Positions 42,530 through 51,567 are shown, numbered from the stretch's first letter. The stretch is DNA of 64,000 nucleotides from Rikenellaceae bacterium (GCA_020859685.1 JAJBVT010000034.1:25345-89344); one strand, 5' to 3'. Made by a program: numbers and translations. Notes: generated from the sequence alone by a model not told the origin.

Positions 42530-44597
42530 AGTGACGGCGTGCCGCCTCCTTCTGGCGGGCCTGTGAAAAGTTGCTGACGCGCTTCATATAGCCGATGATA
42601 CGGGTCAGGTAATCGATGTTACCACTGCTGCACTTCGGGCACTTTTTCAAGTTTCGCTTATCGATATGCCCGCAGTCGTTGCAGACCGTGTTGGGAATAT
42701 TGAAAGTGAAATAGTTACATCCTTCCTGTGTGGCCACTTTCAGCAGGTGGGCATATTGCTCTTTGGTCAGATGCTCGTCGAGATTCATATGGAGGGCGGA
42801 CCCTCCGGTCAGATGCTCGATATATTTGCGCCCGTGAAGCCTGAATTTGTCGATAATGTTCGTCTTCTCGTCCTCCACGATGTAGAAATAACTGTTGTAG
42901 CAATCGCGGTTCACCTTGAAACCGGCCTCCCTGTCCCACTTGGCATGTTTAACACCAACGTTCTCGGCCGGAATCATCTCGCAGTTAAACATGATTTCCT
43001 TGGTCTTATACTTTTTGTTGTAGGTCTCGATAAGGCCGAGAATCTGCTGCACGAACTGTTCGTAATCGGGGTTGTCGGTTATTTCCATTCCGAGGAACTC
43101 GGCCGCCTCCACAAGGCCGTTCACCCCGATGGTGAGGTACTGGCGCGCGATATTGATATACCCCGCGTCGAACAGGGGAAGCATCCCTTTTCCGAGCATA
43201 TATTTCAGGTTCTCGTTGTAGGCCGTCTGCACCTTATGCACGAGGTCCACTACCTCCTCGAGGAAGAACTGGTAGGGCGTGCCGTTCCTTACGGCGTGCT
43301 GGATACAACGGTTGAGGTTGATGGTGAGGACGCTTTTCGAGCCGGTCGAAACGCCGCCAGCGCCGAGAGTGTAGCTAAATCCGTTGTCCTGAATTTCGTT
43401 ACGCAGGCGGCAGCAGCTGCTCAGCGAGTCGGCGTTGTCGCTGATGTAGGTGAAGAAGGAGTGTCCCTCCGCGTACATTTGTGCAGTGAAGTCGCCGTAC
43501 TCCTTATCTTTCGGCTCGCCGTTCTCGGTCAGCAGGGCCATCGTTTCGACCGGGAAGGTGAGCACCGTGCGGGTGCGCTCGGCGTTAAACCATCTCATAA
43601 AGCGCTTCTGGAGCCAGTTAAGCGACTCCCAGTCGGGTTTGCTTCCGTCCGGGAAGACAAACTCCCCGAACAGGCTCTCGAAATAGTAACGGTCGTAGTA
43701 GGATATGTTCCAGAACACGGCCTGAAAGTTCCGTGCTCCCGTGGGCTGGTTGATGGAGTAGACTATCTGCTCGAAATAGTCGGTAATTACCTTATCGAGG
43801 GTCCTCTGCTTTTTAGACAGGTCCACCACGCGGTCCACTTCCTTATAATATTCCTCGCCGTATTCGAGCCTGATAAAATAGTCCATGTACATCAGGAACT
43901 CCGGCGTGGCGCATGCGCCGCTGAGCATGCTGGAGACCATAAATACCATGTTAACAAATCCCCCGGCGAATGAGCGCAGGTTGGTAGGGGCCTTCAAGTT
44001 GCCGCCGATGGAGAGGGTGCCTTCGAGGAGCCACGGGTACATGGTTATACTGGCACAGTAGTTGGCAAGGCTCGTCTCGTCGTTTTTATATATGAAGTGG
44101 TTGTTTAGCAGGTCGAGGTACTTGTCGGACAGTTCCTTACCGTACATCTCCTTGATGCGGTCGGTGAGCATCCTGCGGTTGAGCCGTATAAAGTTCGACT
44201 TGGGAAGCTCTCCGATAAGGGTAGCCAGATTCTTATTCTCCACATTGGCGTTAGCGTCGTACTTGCTGCCGGTGGCGGCATTGGTGGCGTCGCAGTAGTC
44301 CATCAGGAACTTGAGCTTTTCGGCAACTTCGCGGTCCTCGCTGTGTTTCTGCCGGTAGAGCATATAGGATTTGGCGACCGTATAATACCGCTCGGCCATC
44401 AGGGCTACCTCCACCTGGTTCTGGATATCCTCCACCGTAGTTCCGTCGGTGACGCTCACCCGGCTCATAATGTTGGTCACCACATCCTGCGTGGCGAAAC
44501 TGCCCACCGAGAGGAAGGCCTTCGATATCGCCCGCTGTATCTTTTCTATCGAGAACGGTTCGCGGCTGCCGTCCCTCTTTACAATGAATGTCTCCAT
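42507..44597 (-). CDS. nrdD: Anaerobic (class III) ribonucleoside-triphosphate reductase
   Basis: A 696-aa glycyl-radical enzyme that reduces ribonucleotides to deoxyribonucleotides without oxygen or cobalamin. The ATP-cone allosteric domain starts the protein (VKRDGSREPFSIEKIQRAIS, about 5-95). The catalytic barrel follows. A C-terminal zinc site has two pairs, CNDC and CPKC, and the glycyl radical loop RIIGYMKRVSNF lies about 25 residues from the end. The leader on the same strand holds a cobalamin riboswitch, so the gene is likely shut off when adenosylcobalamin is plentiful and a B12-dependent reductase can serve instead. Confidence 0.92.
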   Translation of the reverse strand: METFIVKRDGSREPFSIEKIQRAISKAFLSVGSFATQDVVTNIMSRVSVTDGTTVEDIQNQVEVALMAERYYTVAKSYMLYRQKHSEDREVAEKLKFLMDYCDATNAATGSKYDANANVENKNLATLIGELPKSNFIRLNRRMLTDRIKEMYGKELSDKYLDLLNNHFIYKNDETSLANYCASITMYPWLLEGTLSIGGNLKAPTNLRSFAGGFVNMVFMVSSMLSGACATPEFLMYMDYFIRLEYGEEYYKEVDRVVDLSKKQRTLDKVITDYFEQIVYSINQPTGARNFQAVFWNISYYDRYYFESLFGEFVFPDGSKPDWESLNWLQKRFMRWFNAERTRTVLTFPVETMALLTENGEPKDKEYGDFTAQMYAEGHSFFTYISDNADSLSSCCRLRNEIQDNGFSYTLGAGGVSTGSKSVLTINLNRCIQHAVRNGTPYQFFLEEVVDLVHKVQTAYNENLKYMLGKGMLPLFDAGYINIARQYLTIGVNGLVEAAEFLGMEITDNPDYEQFVQQILGLIETYNKKYKTKEIMFNCEMIPAENVGVKHAKWDREAGFKVNRDCYNSYFYIVEDEKTNIIDKFRLHGRKYIEHLTGGSALHMNLDEHLTKEQYAHLLKVATQEGCNYFTFNIPNTVCNDCGHIDKRNLKKCPKCSSGNIDYLTRIIGYMKRVSNFSQARQKEAARRHYASAGQL

Positions 44598-44731
44598 AGT
44601 CGTATTTATATATACTGGTTATAAGGGTAGTTCAATCTGCCGGTCGAAGGTCCCACCTGGCATAATGTTATACCGGGATAATTTATACAACCGTACGGGA
44701 ATATCGCAAAACTTCCTGCCGCCCTTCTCCC

Positions 44732-44926
44732 GAAGGCGCCGGATGTCACCCGGATACGGCAGGTCTTCTGACTCTTTCCGTGCCCGGCGCCTTCCCGTCT
44801 CCTTCTGGCGGGGGACAGTGGCAGAGATTACCGGGCCGCTTTACCCCTGGAGTGGGGGCAGGAAATTACAGCTACGGGGATAGTTCCTGACTTTCACAGG
44901 ATTCCCTTTTCATCCCACCGGGGCAC
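44732..44926 (-). ncRNA. Cobalamin riboswitch upstream of nrdDG
   Basis: On the minus strand the conserved pieces appear in order: GTGCC start, GATGAAAAGGGAATC, CCGTAGCTGTAA, GCCACTG, and the B12 box AGTCAGAAGACCTGCC (to about 44756). These are the hallmark blocks of AdoCbl riboswitches. After it, GAAGGCGCCGG inside the switch (44794-44784) is perfectly complementary to CCGGCGCCTTC downstream (44742-44732), a probable expression-platform helix. The nrdD ATG is about 135 bases further on. Confidence 0.9.
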
Positions 44927-44953
44927 AAAACCCGTACGGGAACCGTATCCGTG

Positions 44954-44961
44954 CAAAGATA
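44954..44961 (-). promoter_or_regulatory. -7 box for riboswitch-nrdDG transcript
   Basis: On the minus strand TATCTTTG matches the consensus and lies about 28 bases upstream of the riboswitch core, so the transcript would start just before it. Confidence 0.55.
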
Positions 44962-45046
44962 TTCATATCCGCGACCGTATCCCCGGCCCGCCCCCAATAC
45001 TTATTAACACTTTATCACGGTTACCGATTCGAACGGCAATATTAAA

Positions 45047-45077
45047 AAAGAAGCCGCGTCATTGACGCGGCTTCTTT
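45047..45077 (-). terminator. Terminator after tRNA(CAU)
   Basis: AAAGAAGCCGCGTC and GACGCGGCTTCTTT form a 14-bp perfect stem with a 3-base loop; on the minus strand it is followed by TTTAAT. It directly follows the tRNA. Confidence 0.85.
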
Positions 45078-45078
45078 G

Positions 45079-45153
45079 TGGGCCCACCAGGGCTTGAACC
45101 TGGGACCCCCTGATTATGAGTCAGGTGCTACTAACCAACTGAGCTATGGGCCC
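45079..45153 (-). tRNA. tRNA with CAU anticodon (Met or lysidine-type Ile)
   Basis: Acceptor GGGCCCA/TGGGCCC, anticodon arm CCTGA-CTCATAA-TCAGG (anticodon CAT), T-arm CCAGG-TTCAAGC-CCTGG. The D-arm reads GCTC…GTAGC, where an extra T separates the G that pairs with C13 from AGC, giving a bulged stem. CAU can be elongator Met, initiator Met or Ile2; the A-U/G-C acceptor makes the initiator unlikely, and I cannot separate Met from Ile2 by eye. Confidence 0.88.
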
Positions 45154-45235
45154 TGCTTATGACCTCGGGATTCTCTTGCCAGCCGACTCGTCGACAGAGA
45201 CGGGCATGCAGGATACCCCCGGTCTTTTGCGACCA

Positions 45236-45265
45236 CAAAAATATACAATTGATGTTTATTTGCAA
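45236..45265 (-). promoter_or_regulatory. Promoter for tRNA(CAU)
   Basis: On the minus strand TTG (45265-45263), 19 bases, then TATTTTTG (45243-45236): a full Bacteroidota promoter with canonical spacing. Confidence 0.65.
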
Positions 45266-45304
45266 AATGTTTGGTTAAAATTATCCGGCGAAATATTTTA
45301 ATGC

Positions 45305-45312
45305 TAATTTTG
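45305..45312 (+). promoter_or_regulatory. -7 box for the barrel-lipoprotein pair
   Basis: TAATTTTG, exact consensus, about 130 bases before the start of the barrel protein. The leader in between has no recognised motif. Confidence 0.4.
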
Positions 45313-45444
45313 CCCGGGTAGTCCGGCAAAATCGCACCGGACAGGGCAATAAACTGCCGCAAGGCGGGTTTTATGGTAGATTACCGGTATAGTCCGGATA
45401 CACGGCAAAACCGGATAAGGATTTAAAACACAGACTTAAAGGTT

Positions 45445-45885
45445 ATGAAGAAAATTGCTTTCACTTTTTTTGCGTTATTATTATTTGCCGGAGCGGCTTC
45501 GGCACAGAACTATAAATGGGCCGGAGGCTTCCGGGCGGGCGGCGAAACGATAGGCTTTACGGTGAAACATAAATTCGACTCGGCCAACGGCCTGGAGGGA
45601 ATATTCTCCTACCCGTGGAAGAACGGTTTCACGGCCACGGTGCTCTATGAACGGCATATTCCGGTAATCGGTGAAGGTTTCGAATTTTATTACGGTCTCG
45701 GTGGGCATACCGGTTCGTGGAACCACAGGTTTTCGCTCGGTGTGGACGTTATCGCCGGGTTGGAGTTCCAGATTCCGGCCGTGCCGCTGGCATTGTCGGT
45801 AGACTATAAACCGGCCTTCAACATAGTCCGGAAGACGAAATTCTATATGGCCGATATAGCGCTGGGGCTTAAATATACATTCTAA
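45445..45885 (+). CDS. Small outer-membrane beta-barrel protein
   Basis: A 146-aa protein with a clear signal peptide (MKKIAFTFFALLLFAGAASAQ). The mature 125 residues alternate hydrophobic and polar residues (WAGGFRAGGETIGFTVKHKF, FTATVLYERHI, RFSLGVDVIAGLEF, ADIALGLKYTF) and end in F, which suggests an eight-strand outer-membrane barrel. I do not recognise a named family. The coiled-coil lipoprotein gene begins 11 bases after its stop, so the two are probably one unit at the cell envelope. Confidence 0.65.
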   Translation: MKKIAFTFFALLLFAGAASAQNYKWAGGFRAGGETIGFTVKHKFDSANGLEGIFSYPWKNGFTATVLYERHIPVIGEGFEFYYGLGGHTGSWNHRFSLGVDVIAGLEFQIPAVPLALSVDYKPAFNIVRKTKFYMADIALGLKYTF

Positions 45886-45896
45886 TCCGACCGCAG

Positions 45897-46754
45897 ATGA
45901 GGAAGTTAGTTTTATTGGCGGTAGCTCTGGTTCTTTGCTCGTGTATCGACCGGCAGAAGCCTGCCGAGCAGCCCTCCGCCACGGAGGATACAATCCTGCG
46001 GGAAAAAGAGTTGGGCGATTCGTTGCTGAATGAGGTGTTCGCATCGCTGACCGAAATCACGGACAACCTCAATACCATTAAAATACGCGAAAACCTTATC
46101 ACATCCTCCTATAACTCCGGGGAGATACAGGTGGAACCGACGGCCGTTATACGGGCTGATATCGCCGCCATCGACGACCTGCTGGCCGAGAACCGCCGTG
46201 CTTTGGACCGCCTGCGCCACAATGCCGACCAGTTGAAAAAAGCCAACCGGCAGGTGGAATCGCTGGAACGTCTCCTCTCGGCATTCGCCGACCAGATTGC
46301 GGCCAAGGACCAGGAGATAAACTCCCTCAAGGAGGAGCTTCAAATCGTGAATCGACAGGTGGAGATACTCTCTTCGGGCCTTGAAGAAGTGTCGCGTATC
46401 CGGGGAGAACTCGAAACCGAACTGGAGAGCACCACCGGAATACTGAATACGGCCTATTATATAGTCGGGTCGGCCAAGGAATTGAAAAAGAAAGGTATCA
46501 CGGGCAAGTCCGGATTTATCGGACGGACCACGGTGGTAAACGACAACCACGAGCTGGACGACTTCACGGCAATCGACCTGCGGACGTTCGACGAACTGAT
46601 ACTCGGCCGTAAGAATGTGGAAATAATAACCAGCCACCCGGAAGGTTCCTATGTATTCGTGATGGGAGAGAGAGGGGTTTTCCAGTCGCTCGTTATTACC
46701 GACAAAGCCCGGTTCTGGGCGGCGTCGAAGATACTGGTGGTAAGCTACAAATAG
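45897..46754 (+). CDS. Coiled-coil lipoprotein of unknown function
   Basis: A 285-aa lipoprotein (MRKLVLLAVALVLCSC, lipobox VLCSC or LCSC). Residues about 85-185 form a long coiled coil (heptads in RALDRLRHNADQLKKANRQV and the following EINSLKEELQIVNRQVEIL). A compact C-terminal domain (about 190-285) includes SAKELKKKGITGKSGF, LRTFDELILG and SHPEGSYVF, a set of blocks I have seen in unnamed Bacteroidota lipoproteins but cannot name. It follows the small barrel gene by 11 bases. A bridge between outer membrane and periplasm is only a guess from shape. Confidence 0.6.
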   Translation: MRKLVLLAVALVLCSCIDRQKPAEQPSATEDTILREKELGDSLLNEVFASLTEITDNLNTIKIRENLITSSYNSGEIQVEPTAVIRADIAAIDDLLAENRRALDRLRHNADQLKKANRQVESLERLLSAFADQIAAKDQEINSLKEELQIVNRQVEILSSGLEEVSRIRGELETELESTTGILNTAYYIVGSAKELKKKGITGKSGFIGRTTVVNDNHELDDFTAIDLRTFDELILGRKNVEIITSHPEGSYVFVMGERGVFQSLVITDKARFWAASKILVVSYK

Positions 46755-46868
46755 GTTTCGGCCCTTGGGGATTTCATATCCGGGCGCTGCTCCTTTCCCG
46801 GTTGTGAACCTGTCGGATGTTAAATGCCGTTTTATCGTTTACCGTCTGGCATAGAAATTTTGAAAAAA

Positions 46869-46898
46869 TTGGTTTTTAAACGGATATTCGTATCTTTG
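46869..46898 (+). promoter_or_regulatory. Promoter for rpmE2
   Basis: TTG (46869-46871), 19 bases, TATCTTTG (46891-46898): canonical sequence and spacing, 37 bases before the L31 start. Confidence 0.75.
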
Positions 46899-46935
46899 CA
46901 CCTCGATTAACGTTAATTAAAGAAAACACACGAAA

Positions 46936-47205
46936 ATGAAAAAGGGAATCCATCCTGAAAATTATCGTTTGGTGGCATTCAAAGATATGTCGAATGACCA
47001 TGTGTTTTTGACAAGGTCCGCCGTACAGACCAAGGAAACAATCGTAGTGGACGGCGAAACCTATCCCGTTTATAAGATGGAAATCTCCAACACATCGCAT
47101 CCGTTCTATACAGGTAAGATGAAGTTGGTGGATACCGCTGGACGTGTAGATAAGTTTATGAGCCGTTATCAAAAGCATTACGATAAGAAAAACGCTACGA
47201 AATAG
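46936..47205 (+). CDS. rpmE2: 50S ribosomal protein L31 type B
   Basis: An 89-aa ribosomal protein of the L31 B type: [20 protein letters not shown] at the start, [25 protein letters not shown] in the middle. It lacks the zinc-binding cysteines of the A type, the zinc-independent form. Its own strong promoter lies upstream and a hairpin terminator follows. Confidence 0.97.
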   Translation: MKKGIHPENYRLVAFKDMSNDHVFLTRSAVQTKETIVVDGETYPVYKMEISNTSHPFYTGKMKLVDTAGRVDKFMSRYQKHYDKKNATK

Positions 47206-47229
47206 TTTCGTCCAGCGTCTTCGAATTTG

Positions 47230-47264
47230 ACCGGTACTCCGTTTGGGGTGCCGGTTATTTTTTT
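47230..47264 (+). terminator. Terminator after rpmE2
   Basis: ACCGGTACTCC pairs with GGGGTGCCGGT (two G-T) across a GTTT loop, then TATTTTTTT. Confidence 0.8.
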
Positions 47265-47397
47265 AGGGGGGGGTATCGGTCCGCGGGAGGATGAAGGTCG
47301 CCGGTAAAATTTACATACTTAACCGCTCCGTTGCCGCACTATTGTCGGGTTTAATACAGCCCGGGTAATACTTCCATAGAGAAAATGTTAATTGCGT

Positions 47398-48216
47398 TTA
47401 AGGTTGATTGACTGAGTTGCTCTCCACCCAGTTGGTCAGTTCCACGAAATCGTCTACCGACAGTCTCTCCGCCCGGTCGTTGAAAAACCGGTGCTCCTCC
47501 CCGCCGAAATTTCCGAACACTCCCCGGAGGGAGTTGCGCAGCATCTTACGCCTTTGGCTGAACGAGGCTTTCACTACCCTGACAAACAGTTGTTCGTCGC
47601 AGCCGAGTCGGGTTTTATCGTTACGATTGAGGCGGATGACCGCGCTTTTGACCTTCGGCGGCGGGTTGAAAACATTCTCATTAACCGTGAAGAGGTACTC
47701 TATATCGTACCACGCCTGCAAAAGTACGCTCAGAATGCCGTACTGACGGCTGCCGGGCGGTTCTGCTATACGCTGCGCCACCTCTTTCTGCACCATGCCG
47801 ACTACCTGCGGTATCAGGTCGCGGTTCTCGATTACCTTGAAAAATATCTGGGACGAAATATTATACGGAAAATTTCCCACGATGGAGACGTACTCATATC
47901 GGCTAAACTGTCTCTTTAGATCCATCCGCAGAAAGTCCTCGCAGTAAAGTCTTTCTGCAAACTCGGGAAAATGCTCGCGGAGATAACCGATGCTCTCTTT
48001 GTCGATTTCCGCACCATACAGCTCCAGGTCGTCTCTTTCGAGCAGGAAGCGGGTAAGGACTCCCATACCGCAGCCGACTTCGAGCACAGCGGCCGGGTTC
48101 TCCGGTGTCCCGCCGCTGACGGCTCCGGCAATTTTACGGGCTATATTGAGGTCGGTAAGGAAGTGCTGGCCGAGATGCTTCTTGGCCCGGACTGTATAAT
48201 TTTCCTGCATATTCAC
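47398..48216 (-). CDS. rsmA: 16S rRNA adenine dimethyltransferase
   Basis: A 272-aa KsgA/RsmA methylase that dimethylates two adjacent adenines near the 3' end of 16S rRNA. It begins VRAKKHLGQHFLTDLNIARKI, the family N-terminus. The SAM-binding motif LEVGCGMGVLTRFLL (about 46-60) and the catalytic motif NFPYNIS (about 114-120, N-x-P-Y) follow; the C-terminal domain has FNPPPKVKSAVIRL. It is a single gene, convergent with rpmE2. The 270 bases upstream, to recQ, hold nothing recognised. Confidence 0.95.
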   Translation of the reverse strand: MNMQENYTVRAKKHLGQHFLTDLNIARKIAGAVSGGTPENPAAVLEVGCGMGVLTRFLLERDDLELYGAEIDKESIGYLREHFPEFAERLYCEDFLRMDLKRQFSRYEYVSIVGNFPYNISSQIFFKVIENRDLIPQVVGMVQKEVAQRIAEPPGSRQYGILSVLLQAWYDIEYLFTVNENVFNPPPKVKSAVIRLNRNDKTRLGCDEQLFVRVVKASFSQRRKMLRNSLRGVFGNFGGEEHRFFNDRAERLSVDDFVELTNWVESNSVNQP

Positions 48217-48487
48217 CGGCTAAGTAACGACGCGCAATTTAGTAATAATAATCCGCATCGCAGTCCCGGCTTCCGGTATCTGACGGACCCTGGGTCGACT
48301 GACTCGGAATAACACGGTATTGTATTTTTAATGCCGCCTAATCCGCCCAACCGGCACACTAACTACTTAACCAATTAATTACATGGTTTACATAGGCCGC
48401 TATTCCACCTTAAGATTTAGAATGCAGATGCCGGGAGAAGAGTATTATCGGCCAAAATTTACCCTCGCAGTACACCGGCGGCGGGAA

Positions 48488-50686
48488 TCAATTCCCCAAT
48501 TCACTCAGGAACTTTATGCGCACCAACCTCACCTCGTCCTCCGAGTATTCGGGACCCAGCTCCTGCATAGCGTCGTCTATTGAATCAGACTCGGCCTCTT
48601 CACGGAAATATTCGTATATCTCATCGGCCTTATCCTCATCGATGGCCTGTTCGATATAGTAACCGATATTCAGTTTTGTCCCCGAGTTGATAATCGCCTC
48701 TATTTCGGTCAGGAGCTCGGGAAATTCGAGGTCCTTCGCCCGGGCGATATCCTCGAAATCCATCTTGCGGTCGATGCTTTGGATTATAAAAACCTTGTTG
48801 GTGCTCTTGTTCACCACACTCTTCACGACCATATCCTGCGGACGGTCTATCTCGTTCTCATCTACATAGGCCCGGATAAGCTCTAAAAATTCGTTGCCGA
48901 ACTTCTTCGCTTTTCCCGCCCCCACACCCGTTATGTTCTGCATCTCCTCGAGGGTGATGGGATACTGTATCGACATATCTTCGAGCGAAGGGTCCTGAAA
49001 AATTACGAACGGCGGCAGGTCGTGTTTCTTTGCAACCTTCTTTCGCAGGTCTTTGAGCATGTTGAAGAGCTGCTGGTCGGCCGCCCCGGTGCCCGGTTTA
49101 CCCGACGGCATTATGGGTTCGCTGTCTCCATCGTCCGTTTCGTAACTGTGGTCGAGGGTGATCTGTACGGGGAACTGCTTCTCCAGAAACTCCTCCCCCT
49201 TCTTGTTAACCGAAAGAAAGCCGTAGTTTTCTATATTCTTGTTTATCAGCCCCAGTATCAATCCCTGCCGGATTACCGCACCCCAGAATTTGTCGCTGTG
49301 CTCTTTTCCCCGGCCGTACCAGCTCTCCTTGTGGTGGCCGTACGATTTTATCAGGGCCGTAGTCCTGCCGATAAGCAGGTTGATAAGGTAGTCCATCTTG
49401 AATTTGTCGCCTATCTTGGCGAGTACCTCCAGAGCGAACCGCATATGGGGTGTGGCTTCGATTTTGGGCTTGGGATTGAGGCAGTTGTCGCAACAGCCGC
49501 AATTCTCCTCCGTATACTCCTCGCCAAAGTAATGGAGCAGGGTCTTGCGCCTGCATAACGACGATTCGGCATACGATACGGTCTCCAGCAGCAGCAGCTT
49601 ACCAATCTCCTGCTCGCCCACGGGCTTGCCCTGCATAAATTTCTCCAGCTTCTGGATATCCTTGTAGCTGTAAAAGGTGATGCATTTTCCCTCTCCGCCG
49701 TCACGACCGGCACGGCCGGTCTCCTGATAATAACCCTCGAGGCTCTTGGGTATATCGTAGTGAATCACGTACCGCACGTCGGGCTTATCGATACCCATCC
49801 CGAAGGCGATGGTGGCTACAATCACTTCCGCCTCTTCCATCAGGAAACTGTCCTGGTTCTGGGCACGTGTGGTGGCGTCCATACCCGCATGGTAGGGCAG
49901 GGCCTTGATATTGTTGGCTACCATCAGCTCGGCCAGCTCCTCCACCTTTTTGCGACTAAGGCAGTAGATAATCCCAGACTGGCCGGGATGCTGCTTGACG
50001 TAACGGATTACGTCCCTCGCCGCATCTTTCTTCGGCCGTATCTCATAATAGAGGTTAGGCCGGTTGAACGAAGACTTAAATACGGCCGCGTCCTGCATGC
50101 CGAGGTTTTTCTGGATATCGAGCTGAACTTTGGGTGTGGCGGTAGCCGTCAGGGCTATCAGAGGCGCGTTCCCAATCTCATTTATAATCGGCCGGATACG
50201 CCGGTACTCCGGACGGAAATCGTGGCCCCATTCCGATATACAGTGGGCCTCGTCTATGGCATAGAAGGATATCTTTATTTTGCGCAGGAACGTTACGTTA
50301 TCGTCCTTGGTGAGAGATTCCGGGGCGAAGTAGAGCAGCTTAGTTTTGCCCGCCTCCACGTCTTCCCGTACCTTGGCGATTGCCGCCTTGTTGAGCGACG
50401 AGTTCAGGAAATGGGCTACCCCGTCCTCCGAGCTGAATGCCCGCATCGAATCGACCTGGTTTTTCATCAGCGCTATCAGCGGGGATATAATAATAGCCAC
50501 TCCGTCCATTATCAGGGCGGGAAGTTGGTAGCACAGTGATTTACCGCCGCCGGTAGGCATCAGCACGAACGTGTCTTTACCGGCAAGGACATTCCTGATT
50601 ACAGACTCCTGGTTGCCTTTAAAGGACGAAAAGCCAAAATATTCCCTCAGCTTCTCATGCAACAGGGCGTCTTCCAATCGATTCAT
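48488..50686 (-). CDS. recQ: ATP-dependent DNA helicase RecQ
   Basis: A 732-aa 3'-5' DNA helicase for recombination and repair. Helicase core with Walker A MPTGGGKSLCY (about 43-53), DEAH box IDEAHCISEWGHDFRPEY, LTATAT, and the C-terminal half with TIAFGMGIDKPDVRYV and YQETGRAGRDG. A zinc site in SSLCRR…CGCCDNC (about 370-395), the winged-helix RQC part and an HRDC domain (about 560-640, FVIFQDPSL, MQNITGVGAGKAKKFG) complete it. It is about 120 residues longer than E. coli RecQ, with an acidic C-terminal extension common in Bacteroidota. It is divergent from lptB. Confidence 0.95.
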   Translation of the reverse strand: MNRLEDALLHEKLREYFGFSSFKGNQESVIRNVLAGKDTFVLMPTGGGKSLCYQLPALIMDGVAIIISPLIALMKNQVDSMRAFSSEDGVAHFLNSSLNKAAIAKVREDVEAGKTKLLYFAPESLTKDDNVTFLRKIKISFYAIDEAHCISEWGHDFRPEYRRIRPIINEIGNAPLIALTATATPKVQLDIQKNLGMQDAAVFKSSFNRPNLYYEIRPKKDAARDVIRYVKQHPGQSGIIYCLSRKKVEELAELMVANNIKALPYHAGMDATTRAQNQDSFLMEEAEVIVATIAFGMGIDKPDVRYVIHYDIPKSLEGYYQETGRAGRDGGEGKCITFYSYKDIQKLEKFMQGKPVGEQEIGKLLLLETVSYAESSLCRRKTLLHYFGEEYTEENCGCCDNCLNPKPKIEATPHMRFALEVLAKIGDKFKMDYLINLLIGRTTALIKSYGHHKESWYGRGKEHSDKFWGAVIRQGLILGLINKNIENYGFLSVNKKGEEFLEKQFPVQITLDHSYETDDGDSEPIMPSGKPGTGAADQQLFNMLKDLRKKVAKKHDLPPFVIFQDPSLEDMSIQYPITLEEMQNITGVGAGKAKKFGNEFLELIRAYVDENEIDRPQDMVVKSVVNKSTNKVFIIQSIDRKMDFEDIARAKDLEFPELLTEIEAIINSGTKLNIGYYIEQAIDEDKADEIYEYFREEAESDSIDDAMQELGPEYSEDEVRLVRIKFLSELGN

Positions 50687-50829
50687 AGTATACGGGTGGT
50701 TCTAAATATTAAAGGGTAATACGGGTAATACGGTATTATATATAGCTAAATTATCCATTTTTTTCAAATTTGACTAACTTTAGGGGATATTTTTTTACAT
50801 TACTTCACCGCAAGGCTCAATTTCCTCCC

Positions 50830-51567
50830 ATGAAACTTCATACCAAAGACCTTATAAAGCGCTATAAATCCCGCACTGTGGTCGACCACGTATCAATCGA
50901 GGTGAACCAGGGCGAGATAGTGGGGCTGCTCGGTCCCAACGGGGCGGGGAAGACCACCACCTTCTATATGATAGTGGGGCTTATCAAACCCAACGGCGGG
51001 CAGATATTTCTGCAGGACAATTACGGGAAGGACCAGGATATCACCAAGTTTCCTGTTTACAGGAGGGCGCAGATGGGTGTAGGGTATCTGGCGCAGGAGG
51101 CATCGGTGTTCCGGCACCTGAGTGTGGAGGACAACTTGAAGGCGGTGCTGGAGCTGACCGACCACCCGAAGAGTTACCAGCGGGAGAGGGTGGACAGCCT
51201 TATCGAGGAGTTTCGGCTGCAGAAGGTGCGTAAAAGCCAGGGTATACAGCTCTCGGGGGGCGAACGCCGCCGGACGGAGATAGCCCGGGCCGTGGCGATA
51301 AATCCGAACTTTATACTGCTCGACGAGCCGTTCGCCGGGGTAGACCCGATAGCGGTGGAAGATATACAGAGTATCGTAGCCACCTTGAAACAGAAAAATA
51401 TCGGTGTCATTATCACCGACCACAACGTGCACGAGACCCTCGATATCACCGACCGTACATACTTGCTGTTCGAAGGGAAGATACTGAAGGCCGGTTCGGC
51501 CGAGGACCTTGCCAATGACGAGACGGTGAGGAAAGTCTATCTGGGTAAGGACTTTAAACTGAGGTAG
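50830..51567 (+). CDS. lptB: LPS export ABC transporter ATPase LptB
   Basis: A 245-aa ABC ATPase. The frame is open 20 codons earlier, but MKLHTKDLIKRYKSRTVVDHVS matches the LptB start. Walker A GPNGAGKTTT (about 37-46), GYLAQEASVFRHLSVEDNL with the LptB Q-loop, signature LSGGERRRTEIAR, Walker B FILLDEPFAGVDPIA and the H-loop ITDHNVHETL are all present. LptB powers LPS transfer from the inner membrane through LptFG. A near-consensus -7 box (TAACTTTA, 50775-50782) lies upstream. Confidence 0.95.
   Translation: MKLHTKDLIKRYKSRTVVDHVSIEVNQGEIVGLLGPNGAGKTTTFYMIVGLIKPNGGQIFLQDNYGKDQDITKFPVYRRAQMGVGYLAQEASVFRHLSVEDNLKAVLELTDHPKSYQRERVDSLIEEFRLQKVRKSQGIQLSGGERRRTEIARAVAINPNFILLDEPFAGVDPIAVEDIQSIVATLKQKNIGVIITDHNVHETLDITDRTYLLFEGKILKAGSAEDLANDETVRKVYLGKDFKLR

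Noticed and set aside
42666..43973. 435-codon plus-strand frame across nrdD
   Set aside because: Antisense shadow of NrdD, whose ATP cone, zinc and glycyl radical motifs are all in place.
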